Assembly: GCF_016907235.1 (NCBI RefSeq)
Contig: NZ_JAFBBO010000001.1
Coordinates: forward strand, 3,348,001-3,412,000
DNA: 64,000 nucleotides
Source: Oerskovia jenensis
GTDB taxonomy: Bacteria; Actinomycetota; Actinomycetes; Actinomycetales; Cellulomonadaceae
Direction: 5' to 3'
A program made the position numbers and the translations under genes. Below the pieces are notes generated by a model that had not been told where the DNA came from, searched no databases, and saw nothing but the letters and a program-made list of their open reading frames with translations. Shown here one piece after another: positions 9,995-18,149 of this stretch (position 1 is its first letter; the number at the start of each line of letters is the position of its first letter).

Positions 9995-10919
9995 GGCCGT
10001 ACGACTCCTCGGCCTGCCAGAAGACGAGGAGGCCGACGACGAGCGTGCCGAAGGCCCACGCGCTCAGGGCCAGCCACGTGCCACCGGCCGGGGTCACCCC
10101 GTACAGCAAGCAGTCGCGCACCATGTCGAGCACCATGAACATGGGGTTCGCCTGCAGGACGGTGACGAGGCCCGGGTGCTCGACGAGCTTCTCGAACGAG
10201 AAGAACACGGCCGACCCGTACAGCCAGAACCGCATCGAGAGACCGATGATGAGCTTCATGTCGGGGAACCCCGCGGTGATGCGGGCCAGGAGCAGGGCCA
10301 GCCCGGTGCAGAAGACGCCCTGCAGGACCAGGACGGCGGGGGTCAGGGCCACCCTCCAGGTCAGGTTCTCCACCGGGGGCAGGACGAGGATCAGGGCGAC
10401 CATCGCGACGAGGGTCGGGATCATGGCGAGCGCTTCCCTCAGGACCACCGCGATCGGCAGGGCTGCGCGGGGGAACGAGAAGGCCCGCACGAGGTTGCGT
10501 CCGTTGAGTATCGAGGCCGCCCCCGAGGTGACGCACTGGGTCGTGAAGGAGAAGAGGAACACGCCGACGATCAGGTACCCGAGGAAGTTGGGGATCCCGC
10601 GGCTCGAGCTCATGAGCAGCCCGAAGAGGAGGAAGTAGGCCAGGCCGTCGAGCACCGGCTTCAGGACGAGCCAGGCCGCGCCCAGGACCGTCTCGCGCGT
10701 CCCGCTCGTGACCTTGGCCCGCGCGTCGGCCCAGAGGAAGTGGCGACGGTCCCACAGCGACGAGAGGTAGCGCCCCAGAGGGGGGCGAGAACCCACCCGT
10801 GCGAGCCGACCCGCCGCGACGATCTCGACGCGCGCCCCGGTCCCGTCGGGCGGTCCCGACGGCTGGTCCACGGCGGGCAGCGCGTGGACCGCGTGGTCCG
10901 TGCCCGGTCCGGCGCTCAT
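9987..10919 (-). CDS. ABC-2 type polysaccharide export permease (Wzm/TagG-like)
   Basis: A 310-residue integral membrane protein of the ABC2_membrane family. After a variable soluble N-terminus of about 60 residues there is an amphipathic stretch (LWDRRHFLWADARAKVTS) and about six transmembrane helices (for example LDGLAYFLLFGLLMSS, FLGYLIVGVFLFSFTT, LPIAVVLREALAMIPTLVAM). It forms the channel half of the exporter with the ATPase at 9056-9994. ATG 10919 is chosen because GGAGGAGG sits 6 bases upstream and the start overlaps the preceding stop by ATGA. Position between glycosyltransferases and sugar-nucleotide genes supports polysaccharide as cargo. Confidence 0.86.
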   Translation of the reverse strand: MSAGPGTDHAVHALPAVDQPSGPPDGTGARVEIVAAGRLARVGSRPPLGRYLSSLWDRRHFLWADARAKVTSGTRETVLGAAWLVLKPVLDGLAYFLLFGLLMSSSRGIPNFLGYLIVGVFLFSFTTQCVTSGAASILNGRNLVRAFSFPRAALPIAVVLREALAMIPTLVAMVALILVLPPVENLTWRVALTPAVLVLQGVFCTGLALLLARITAGFPDMKLIIGLSMRFWLYGSAVFFSFEKLVEHPGLVTVLQANPMFMVLDMVRDCLLYGVTPAGGTWLALSAWAFGTLVVGLLVFWQAEESYGRA

Positions 10920-12661
10920 GCGGAGCCTCCTCCGCACGTGCGGTAGACGTGGTCATAGGTGTCGGCCGCTCTCTCCCAGGTGCGTTCGCGCGCGACCGAT
11001 CGTCCGGTCGCGACGAGTCGTCGGTAGAGCGCGCGGTCGTCGTGGAGGGCCTCGACGGCGTCGGCCCAGCCGGCGACGTCGTCGGGGTCGACGAGCAGAC
11101 CCCCGCGCGGGGCGTCGAGCACCTCGGCCAGGGCCGGCAGGTCGCTGGCCACCACCGGTCTGCCGATCGCCATGGCCTCGACGGGCTTGAGGGGCGTGAC
11201 CAGCCGGGTGACCCGATCGTCGCGGCGCGGCACGAGGAGGACGTCGAGCGCGGCCGTGTACCGCGGCGCCTGCTCGCGCGGGACCCGGCCCGGGAGGACG
11301 GCGTACCGACCCAGGTCCAGGTCGTCGGCGAGGCGGACGAGGTCAGGACGGCAGACCCCGTCGCCGACGATCAGCGCCGACACGTCGAGGCCGCGCCGCC
11401 GGAGCAGCGCGACGGTCCGCAGGATCGTGGCGTGCCCCTCGTATCCGACGAGGCTGCTCACGGACCCGACGACGAAGGACGCCTCGGGCAGCCCCAGCGA
11501 CGCCCGCGCCGCGGCGGGCTCGGGGTGCTCGGACAGGAGCGACGAGCTCACGGCGTTCGGCACGACCGTGATCCGCTCCGGGGGGACGCCGCGCGAGACC
11601 AGCTCGTCGCGCAGGGTCGCGCTCAGCGTCACGACGGCGTCGGCCGAGATCGCGAGCTCGGTCTCCTTCGCGCGGAGCAGCGTCCGTCGCTCGGAGCGCT
11701 CCGCGGTGGCGCGGGCGGCGGGCGTCGCGTGCGAGGCGACCCAGGTCTCCTCGGGCAGCCCGCGGACCTCGTAGACCCACGGGAGGCCCAGGCGCAGGGC
11801 CGCTGCGCGGGTCACCTCGCCCGTGGTGATCCCCGGGGTCGTGGTGTGCAGGAGGTCGGGTCCGAGCTGCTCGGCGCACCGGACGAGCAGGTCGGTCGCG
11901 TCCGTGAAGCGTCGGGCGGGATCGTTCGCGAGGCGCCGCGGGATCAGCCGCCGGTAGGTGACCCCGTCGACGACGTCGACCCCGCGCGCGCCCAGCGTCC
12001 CGATGGTCACGGGGTAGCCCGGGCGGGTGGTCGCCTCGACCCTCACCCCCGAGCCCTGCTGCGCGGTCAGGATCGCGTGGCTGCGCAGGGTGTACCCGCT
12101 CTGCGTGTGGGGCAACGAGTTGGTGAGATGGTGCAGCACCGTGAGCTGCGCCGTCGGGCTGACGGGGGCGGGCAGGCGAGGCCGGACCCGTGGCCGAGTC
12201 TCGAGCGCACCGACCTGGCCCAGGAGGTTCCTCAGGACGCGCCGCTCGGCCCGGCCCGTCGCGTGCGCGGCGCGGAGCGCGGTGACGTCGCCCCGTGCCC
12301 AGTGGGCGCGCAGGCCCGCCGGGCCGGGGGAGGCGATGCCGTCCAGCAGGTCGGGGCGCCCGACGGCGACGGCCACCTCGGAGCCGATCCGCGACCGCCC
12401 GCCCGACGACTCGAGCAGGCGGGACGCTTCGCGTGCGGCACCCGGCGAGTCTCCCGCGAGGAGGGACGCGAGCGCCCGGGGGGCCGACGGCGACGCGGCC
12501 AGGCCCAGCACCCGGACCGCGGCCGCGCGCACGGTCGGCGAGGAGCGTCGTGCGGCCTGGATCAGGAGCCAGACGGGGTCGTCGAGGAGCGCGCGCGACC
12601 CGAAGGACGTGACGAGACGGACGTTGCGCGCGAGCTCGCGCAGAGCGGGAGGGCGGCTCAT
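10916..12661 (-). CDS. GT4-family glycosyltransferase with an N-terminal helical extension
   Basis: 581 residues. The C-terminal part, about residues 170-575, is a GT-B glycosyltransferase: N-domain TVLHHLTNSLPHTQSGYTLR, then VVGSVSSLVGYEGH, and the GT4 donor-binding E-x7-E region TPLKPVEAMAIGRPVVASD. The first 165 residues are Ala/Arg/Leu-rich helices that read like HEAT-type repeats (PTVRAAAVRVLGLAASPSAP), an unusual addition. It is coupled to the permease downstream and to a second GT4 gene upstream by 4-bp overlaps. It probably adds a sugar to the lipid-linked polymer on the cytoplasmic face. Donor and acceptor are unknown. Confidence 0.83.
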   Translation of the reverse strand: MSRPPALRELARNVRLVTSFGSRALLDDPVWLLIQAARRSSPTVRAAAVRVLGLAASPSAPRALASLLAGDSPGAAREASRLLESSGGRSRIGSEVAVAVGRPDLLDGIASPGPAGLRAHWARGDVTALRAAHATGRAERRVLRNLLGQVGALETRPRVRPRLPAPVSPTAQLTVLHHLTNSLPHTQSGYTLRSHAILTAQQGSGVRVEATTRPGYPVTIGTLGARGVDVVDGVTYRRLIPRRLANDPARRFTDATDLLVRCAEQLGPDLLHTTTPGITTGEVTRAAALRLGLPWVYEVRGLPEETWVASHATPAARATAERSERRTLLRAKETELAISADAVVTLSATLRDELVSRGVPPERITVVPNAVSSSLLSEHPEPAAARASLGLPEASFVVGSVSSLVGYEGHATILRTVALLRRRGLDVSALIVGDGVCRPDLVRLADDLDLGRYAVLPGRVPREQAPRYTAALDVLLVPRRDDRVTRLVTPLKPVEAMAIGRPVVASDLPALAEVLDAPRGGLLVDPDDVAGWADAVEALHDDRALYRRLVATGRSVARERTWERAADTYDHVYRTCGGGSA

Positions 12662-13956
12662 CGGGCGAGCCCGTCGAGCAGAGCGAGGTAGGACCCTGCG
12701 AGGACGTCGTCGTTCGCGTGCGCCGCGACCCAGGTGCCCGCGGCGCGACCCGCGACGGGGGTGCCCCCGGCGGCGAAGCGTGCCCAGAGGTCCGCCAGCG
12801 CGTCGACGTCCCCGGGTGGCACGACGTCACCGGCCTCGAGGGCCAGGACCAGCTCGGCCGCCTCGCCCGCGATGCACGCCGTGACGTGGCGTCCGGACGC
12901 CATGACCTCGTAGAGCTTGGACGGCACGGTCCACTGGAAGGGCTCCCAGTCGCGCAGCGAGACCACCAGGGTGTCGGACCACGCGTACAGGGCGACGATC
13001 TCCTCGTGCGGGACGCTGGGGGCCACCGTGACGGGCGCGCCCAGCGACCGGGCCAGCTGGTCGAGCCGACCGGCCTCGCTGCCGGCACCGACGAGCCTGA
13101 CCTCGATGGCCAGCCCACGGGCCGCGACGAGAGCCGCTGCGCGGACCACGACGTCGAGCCCCTGCGAGCGCCCGAGCGTGCCCGCGTAGACGGCGCGGAA
13201 CGGTCGCGGCGCGAGACCGGGGGACGCGCGGTCCACGGTCGGCTCGATGGACGTGAAGGCCGTGCCGTTGCGCACGACCGCGACGTCACGTGCTCCGCGG
13301 GCGCGGACGACGTCGGCGAAGGTCTCGGTCGTGGTCACGACCAGGTCGGCGCGGGACTGCAGCCTCGTGATGACACGGTGGGCGAACGTCGTCGCGAGCG
13401 CGCGCCAGGTCCTGCGGTCCGCGAGCGAGCCGGTGAGGATCCCGCTGGGGCGGATGAGGTCCGGCCAGGCGTCGCGCATCTCGACCACCAGGGAGGCGCG
13501 GAACATCCGTGCCAGCAGCCACGCCGCGAACATGCTCGGGATCCCGGGCACGGTCCCCACGACGATCGTGGGCCGGACGTCGCGGCCTCGGAGGTGTCGC
13601 CATCCGAGCGCTACGGAGCTCAGCGCGGCCACGAGGTGGTCGGCGGTCCGGGAGACCAGCGAGGGGCCGTGCTCCCGATAGCGGACGCGGACGATCCGCT
13701 CGCCGTGCGCTCCCGTGGAGACGGTCCCTGGACGGAGGTCCTCGTGGCCCGGGGCGAGCGTCCCGCCGGGATAGTGGGGCGGGGGAGCGAGCACGCTCAC
13801 GTCGACACCCGATCCGACGAGCCGCGCGACCAGAGATCCCCAGCGTCGTTGAGGGGCGCCGGTCTCCGGGGCGTAGTGGTGGGTGACCAGGAGGAGGCGG
13901 TGCCGGGCGGGCGTGTCGCCACGACGGTCGACCCGGGGTGAATCGCTGCGTGCCAT
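12658..13956 (-). CDS. GT4-family glycosyltransferase (WbuB-like)
   Basis: 432 residues when started at ATG 13956, which has GGGAAGGA just upstream; a longer frame to 14115 has no ribosome site. N-domain motif RLLLVTHHYAPETGAPQRRWGSLV, a membrane-associating hydrophobic stretch near SMFAAWLLARMFRASLVVEMRDAWPD, the C-domain YAGTLGRSQGLDVVV and the donor-site region VPSKLYEVMASGRHV are typical of WbuB/Cps2F-like transferases. It is the first gene of the reverse-strand polysaccharide operon, so the operon promoter should lie in 13957-14179, opposite the LCP gene. Specificity cannot be assigned. Confidence 0.84.
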   Translation of the reverse strand: MARSDSPRVDRRGDTPARHRLLLVTHHYAPETGAPQRRWGSLVARLVGSGVDVSVLAPPPHYPGGTLAPGHEDLRPGTVSTGAHGERIVRVRYREHGPSLVSRTADHLVAALSSVALGWRHLRGRDVRPTIVVGTVPGIPSMFAAWLLARMFRASLVVEMRDAWPDLIRPSGILTGSLADRRTWRALATTFAHRVITRLQSRADLVVTTTETFADVVRARGARDVAVVRNGTAFTSIEPTVDRASPGLAPRPFRAVYAGTLGRSQGLDVVVRAAALVAARGLAIEVRLVGAGSEAGRLDQLARSLGAPVTVAPSVPHEEIVALYAWSDTLVVSLRDWEPFQWTVPSKLYEVMASGRHVTACIAGEAAELVLALEAGDVVPPGDVDALADLWARFAAGGTPVAGRAAGTWVAAHANDDVLAGSYLALLDGLAR

Positions 13957-14179
13957 CGTGTCCTTCCCGCTCTCGGTGAGACGGTGGTACCGGTGCGACC
14001 GTCCGGTCTTCTGGTGACGTCGACGGACCCGAACGGTCGCTGCACTTACGTCCCACAAGTTCGCTGCGCACATCCCTTCGCCTATGCACGGAGCCGACGT
14101 GTCAGGCGACCTCACCCGTGGAACGGGCGAAAACCCTGCGTCCGGGCCCTGTCGGACGGCAATCGCGCGACATCGCTCC

Positions 14180-14185
14180 TAAGAT
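14180..14185 (+). promoter_or_regulatory. -10 element for leaderless LCP gene
   Basis: TAAGAT lies 7 bases before the GTG at 14193 and there is no Shine-Dalgarno, so transcription probably starts at or next to the start codon. Confidence 0.55.
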
Positions 14186-14192
14186 GCAAGCC

Positions 14193-15296
14193 GTGTCGGA
14201 CTTCGAGCTCCTGTCCCCAGCGGACCCGCCCACCCCCAGCCCTGACGACAGGCGCCCCGGCCGTCGCCGCGCCCGTGCGGGACGGCGTGGGAGCAGGACC
14301 GCCCTGGTCGTCCTCGGCGCCCTCGTCGCCGTGATCTGCCTCGGGGGCTTCGCGGCCGTCGTCGCGTTCCGGCAGAGCCTCGACCGGAACATCGAGAAGC
14401 TCGCCGACCCGTTCGCGGACCTCACGGACCGCCCGGCGCCCGCGCCGACCGACCCCGACCTGCCCGACGAGGCGGTCAACATCCTGGTGCTCGGGTCGGA
14501 CAGCCGGATCTCGGCCGGTGACCCGTCGCAGTGGAAGGCAGGCGCCCAGCGCACCGACGCGATCATGCTCGTCCACCTGCCCGCGGACAGGAAGTCGGCA
14601 CAGGTCGTCTCCTTCCCCCGGGACAGCTGGGTGCCGATCCCCGGGCACGGCGAGGCCAAGATCAACGCAGCCTTCTCCTACGGAGGGCCGGCGCTCATGA
14701 TCGAGACCGTCGAGCAGCTCACCGGCGTGCGCATCGACCACTTCGCCCTGACCGACTTCACGTCCTTCACCACGCTCACCGACGCGCTCGGCGGAGTCCT
14801 GATCCGCATCCCCGAGGACATCGGCGACGGGAAGAAGGTCCAGTTCGCAGCGGGTGTGCACAACCTGTCCGGGGAAGAGGCTCTCGCCTACACCCGCCAG
14901 CGCCACGGCCTCGCCAACGGTGACTTCGGGCGCGCGCAGCGCCAGCAGAACTGGATGCGATCGATCCTCGCGAAGGTCAACAACAACCGCAACGACGTGC
15001 CCAGGATGACGTCCTTCTTCACGGCCTTCAGCGAGTCCGTGGCGGTCGACGAGGGCTTCACCATGGACCGGATCCAGGACCTCTACCTGAGCGCGCGGGG
15101 CCTGTCGACCAACGACGTCACGTTCCTCACCGCGCCTCATGCCGGCACGGGACGGTCCGCCGACGGTCAGTCGATCGTCGTCCTGGACCGCGGCCTGCTC
15201 GATCCCCTCATGGCTTCCTTCGCGGACGACACCTCCGGCCGGTTCGTCGAGGAGAACAAGGGCGTGCTCGCCGTGCTCCCACCCACGGTGAAGTGA
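14193..15296 (+). CDS. LCP-family (LytR-CpsA-Psr) cell-wall polymer ligase
   Basis: LCP enzymes transfer undecaprenyl-linked anionic glycopolymers onto peptidoglycan at the outer face of the membrane. With the GTG at 14193 the protein has 367 residues: a basic cytoplasmic tail, one transmembrane helix at about residues 36-58, then the LCP domain with NILVLGSDSR, RTDAIMLVHLPADRKSAQVV, SFPRDSWVPIPG (the conserved Arg/Asp phosphate-binding set) and TDFTSFTTLTDALGG. A longer frame to 14118 lacks a ribosome site. It is divergent from the export operon, so the polymer made and exported there is the natural substrate. The following gene is coupled by GTGA. Confidence 0.88.
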   Translation: MSDFELLSPADPPTPSPDDRRPGRRRARAGRRGSRTALVVLGALVAVICLGGFAAVVAFRQSLDRNIEKLADPFADLTDRPAPAPTDPDLPDEAVNILVLGSDSRISAGDPSQWKAGAQRTDAIMLVHLPADRKSAQVVSFPRDSWVPIPGHGEAKINAAFSYGGPALMIETVEQLTGVRIDHFALTDFTSFTTLTDALGGVLIRIPEDIGDGKKVQFAAGVHNLSGEEALAYTRQRHGLANGDFGRAQRQQNWMRSILAKVNNNRNDVPRMTSFFTAFSESVAVDEGFTMDRIQDLYLSARGLSTNDVTFLTAPHAGTGRSADGQSIVVLDRGLLDPLMASFADDTSGRFVEENKGVLAVLPPTVK

Positions 15297-16078
15297 CCGG
15301 GGCCGTCGACCTGCCCGGCCCCGTGGCCTTCTCCGTCCTCGTCCACGGGAGCTGCGTCACCCGGGACGCCTTCGCGCTGCCGGGCGAGTCGAGGTTCCGG
15401 CTCGTCGACTACTACGCGCGCAGCTCTCTCGCGAGCGCCTTCGCCGACCACGGCCTGGAAGGGGTCGACACCTCGACCATCGCGTCGCCCTTCCAACGGC
15501 GCATGGTCGAGCGGGACCTCGGCAAGCAGTTCTGGCGCGGGCTCGCCGGGGTGCGGGCGGACGTCCTCGTCGTCGACCTCGTCGACGAGAGGTTCGGGAT
15601 CCTGGTCGACGACCGCGCCGGGGTCGGCACACCCTCCGCAGAGCTCCTCCGCGCCGACGGCCTCTCGCCGGACCTGCATCGCGCCGGTCCGGGGACGGCC
15701 GACTTCCTGTTGGCCTGGGAGGCCGGTCGTCGTCGCTTCATGGTCGAGGCGCGGGCCGCCGGGCTGATCGATCGCATCGTCGTGCACCAGGCCCGCTGGG
15801 CCGAGGTGTGCGCCGACGGGACGCTGTTCGACCACCGGGCGACGGCCGACGCGAACGAGCTGCTCGAGCACATGTACGGGCGACTGCGGCTGGACCTTGC
15901 TCCTCACCAGTTCGTCCGGGTGCCCGCACGGCTCGCGGTCGGCGACCCGGACCATCGTTGGGGCCGGTCGCCCGTGCACTACACCGAGGAGTACTACCGG
16001 ACGTTCCTCGACCTGCTCGCCGAGGGCCTGGTCGCCCGCTCGGCACCGCCGCGTGCGGCGGACCCGGCCCGCGGTTGA
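15293..16078 (+). CDS. DUF6270-like protein of polysaccharide loci
   Basis: 261 residues, GTG start overlapping the LCP stop (GTGA). The N-terminal motif VLVHGSCVTRDAF, the central VLVVDLVDERFGI and the C-terminal VHYTEEYYRTFLDLL match what I recall of the DUF6270 family, found beside capsule and teichoic-acid genes and thought to be SGNH-like. No signal peptide or transmembrane helix is seen, so it is probably cytoplasmic. Coupling to the LCP gene suggests a role in polymer modification or assembly. The enzymatic reaction is unknown. Confidence 0.62.
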   Translation: MTGAVDLPGPVAFSVLVHGSCVTRDAFALPGESRFRLVDYYARSSLASAFADHGLEGVDTSTIASPFQRRMVERDLGKQFWRGLAGVRADVLVVDLVDERFGILVDDRAGVGTPSAELLRADGLSPDLHRAGPGTADFLLAWEAGRRRFMVEARAAGLIDRIVVHQARWAEVCADGTLFDHRATADANELLEHMYGRLRLDLAPHQFVRVPARLAVGDPDHRWGRSPVHYTEEYYRTFLDLLAEGLVARSAPPRAADPARG

Positions 16079-16165
16079 TCCGCCCCGTGCGGCCGACCCG
16101 GCCCGCTCGGCCCACAGCGTCTCCTCGACGTCGCACGGGGGGGTGATCTCGCTCACGACCCATTT

Positions 16166-16197
16166 CCTTACTTAAGGTAATGAGTTAAGGTAAAGAG
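16166..16197 (+). promoter_or_regulatory. promoter and probable MarR operator
   Basis: Two direct copies of TTAAGGTAA (16172-16180 and 16185-16193) sit just before the regulator gene, and CCTTA-CT-TAAGG (16166-16177) is a palindrome around the first copy. The second copy contains TAAGGT at 16186-16191, exactly 6 bases before the ATG at 16198, so it doubles as a leaderless -10 box. A repressor bound here would block its own promoter. This is an AT-rich patch in very GC-rich DNA. Confidence 0.6.
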
Positions 16198-16665
16198 ATG
16201 CCTCCTGCGGAACAGACCACGCCCTCGTCCCCCACGAAGGCGCAGTGTCGGCCCGCGACCCTCGGCGGCAACCTTCGCGTCGCCCTCACGCGCGTCTCGC
16301 GCGCGCTGCGCTCGCAGCGTGGCGGCGCCGACCTCCCCGAGGGGCAGTTCGGTGTCCTGACCGTCCTGCACAAGCACGGCGAGATGACCCCCGGCGCGCT
16401 CGCGACGCACGAGCGCATCAAGCCCCCGTCCATGACGCGCACCGTGAACGCGCTCGTCGAGCTCGGACTCGTCCACAAGCTCGAGCACGCGACCGACAAG
16501 CGGCTCGTCGTCGTGGCCCTCACCGAGGCCGGCGTCCTCGAGGTCAAGGAGACCCGACGGCGCCGCGACGCGTGGCTGACCCAGCAGCTGACCAGTCTGA
16601 CCCCCGACGAAAGAGAGACCTTGGCCCGCGCCAGTGACCTGTTGACCCGGATCGCCGCCCGATGA
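16198..16665 (+). CDS. MarR-family transcriptional regulator
   Basis: 155 residues with a winged-helix core: DLPEGQFGVLTVLHKHGEMTPGALATHERIKPPSMTR is the DNA-binding helix-turn-helix and HKLEHATDKRLVVVALTEAG is the wing. The dimerisation helices lie at both ends. MarR proteins repress neighbouring efflux genes and release DNA on binding small ligands. The MFS gene downstream overlaps by ATGA, so regulator and transporter form one operon. Paired repeats at the promoter suggest autoregulation. The ligand is unknown. Confidence 0.88.
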   Translation: MPPAEQTTPSSPTKAQCRPATLGGNLRVALTRVSRALRSQRGGADLPEGQFGVLTVLHKHGEMTPGALATHERIKPPSMTRTVNALVELGLVHKLEHATDKRLVVVALTEAGVLEVKETRRRRDAWLTQQLTSLTPDERETLARASDLLTRIAAR

Positions 16666-18008
16666 GCGCGACGTTCTCCTCCCTCAAGTACTTCAACTAC
16701 CGCCTCTGGTTCGGGTCCGCGCTCGTCGCGAACATCGGCACCTGGATGCAGCGCATCGCGCAGGACTGGCTCGTCCTGACCGTCCTGACCGCGAACTCCG
16801 GCGTCGCCGTCGGTGTCATCACGGCCCTGCAGTTCGCACCCGTGCTCGCGCTGTCCGCCTGGGCGGGCGTCCTCGCGGACCGGCTGCCGCGCCGCAAGAT
16901 GCTCATGGCCACCCAAGGGGCCTCGGGCCTGCTCGCGCTGGGCCTCGGCGCGCTCGTGCTCTCGGGCAACGTCGAGCTGTGGCACGTCTACGGCTTCGCG
17001 CTCGCGCTCGGGTGCGTCTCCGCGCTCGACGGACCGGTGCGCCAGACCTTCGTCGCCGAGATGGTCCCGAGCGACAAGCTGTCGAACGCCGTGGGCCTCA
17101 ACAGTGCCTCGTTCAACGCCGCACGGCTCATCGGCCCGGGCGTCGCCGGCCTGCTGATCGCCGCCGTGGGCACCGGCTGGGTCTTCATCATCAACGGCAT
17201 CAGCTTCGGCGCGACGATCTTCGCCCTGTCGCGCATGCGGACCCGGGAGATGCACAAGCTGCCCAGCGCCTCGCGCGAGAAGGGGCAGATCCGCGAGGGC
17301 ATCCGGTACGTGCGCGGCCGCTCCGACATCATCGTCATCATGGTCGTGCTGAGCGTCGTCTCGACGTTCGGGCTCAACTTCCAGCTCACGTCCGCGATGA
17401 TGGCGCGCGTCGAGTTCGGGATGGGGGCGGGGGAGTACGGCATGCTCGGGTCGATCCTCGCGATCGGGTCGCTGACCGGCGCGCTCATGGCGGCCCGCCG
17501 CGAACGCCCCCGCGTGCGGCTCGTGATCGGGTCCGCGTTCGGCTTCGCGATAGCGACCGGCGTCATGGCCCTCATGCCGAGCTACACGACGTTCGCGATC
17601 GCCTGCATCCCCGTCGGGTTCATGTCGTTGACCATGATGACCGCGGCCAACACGACCATCCAGATGACGACGGACCCGGTCATGCGCGGGCGCGTCATGT
17701 CGCTGTACATGATCGTGTTCCTGGGTGCGACGCCCGTCGGTGCGCCGATCGTCGGCTGGATCGCCGAGGCCTACGGGCCGCGCTGGGCGATCGGGATCGG
17801 TTCCCTCACGGCGCTGCTGGTCTCCGTGGGGGCCGCGATCTGGGCCATGCGGAACTGGAAGTTCACGGTCAGCTACCGCGTGACCCAGCGCCCGCACCTC
17901 CTGGTGACCTACCCCGAGGGCGGCGCGGCCCGCCGGGTCGGGGCCCGCGGCGAGGCGCGCAACCGGCTCGGTGTGGACGACGCGGAGGATGCCGCGTCGG
18001 CTGCCTGA
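16662..18008 (+). CDS. MFS transporter (drug-export type)
   Basis: 448 residues with about 12 transmembrane helices. The motif-A loop LADRLPRRKMLMATQG lies between helices 2 and 3, and LSNAVGLNSASFNAARLIGPGVAGLL is typical of the MFS_3/EntS-like export branch. The C-terminal tail of about 55 residues is soluble and charged. It is co-transcribed with the MarR regulator, which is the usual arrangement for inducible efflux of toxic compounds. The substrate cannot be inferred. Confidence 0.86.
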   Translation: MSATFSSLKYFNYRLWFGSALVANIGTWMQRIAQDWLVLTVLTANSGVAVGVITALQFAPVLALSAWAGVLADRLPRRKMLMATQGASGLLALGLGALVLSGNVELWHVYGFALALGCVSALDGPVRQTFVAEMVPSDKLSNAVGLNSASFNAARLIGPGVAGLLIAAVGTGWVFIINGISFGATIFALSRMRTREMHKLPSASREKGQIREGIRYVRGRSDIIVIMVVLSVVSTFGLNFQLTSAMMARVEFGMGAGEYGMLGSILAIGSLTGALMAARRERPRVRLVIGSAFGFAIATGVMALMPSYTTFAIACIPVGFMSLTMMTAANTTIQMTTDPVMRGRVMSLYMIVFLGATPVGAPIVGWIAEAYGPRWAIGIGSLTALLVSVGAAIWAMRNWKFTVSYRVTQRPHLLVTYPEGGAARRVGARGEARNRLGVDDAEDAASAA

Positions 18009-18041
18009 CGGCTCGCGGCCCGACGGCGGCGCTCGCCTGCC

Positions 18042-18083
18042 GACGTCGCGTCCCCGACGACGTCGCGTCCCCGACGACGTCGC
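18042..18083 (+). repeat. short tandem repeat, 17-bp period
   Basis: Two and a half copies of ACGTCGCGTCCCCGACG follow the MFS gene, just before the terminator. They probably have no coding role. Confidence 0.6.
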
Positions 18084-18092
18084 TCGGCCCGG

Positions 18093-18143
18093 GACGCACG
18101 ACGCCCGCCCCGCCGTTCGTCGGCAGGGCGGGCGTCGTGCGTC
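18093..18143. terminator. bidirectional hairpin terminator
   Basis: Perfect 18-bp arms (18093-18110 and 18126-18143, GACGCACGACGCCCGCCC on the left) with a 15-base loop sit between the converging MFS and serC genes. Confidence 0.85.
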
Positions 18144-18149
18144 GACGGG

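Noticed and set aside
16185-17897. Reverse-strand open frame of about 570 codons over the MarR/MFS genes
   Set aside because: Composition is that of a complementary-strand artefact; the MFS gene has helices and signature loops.
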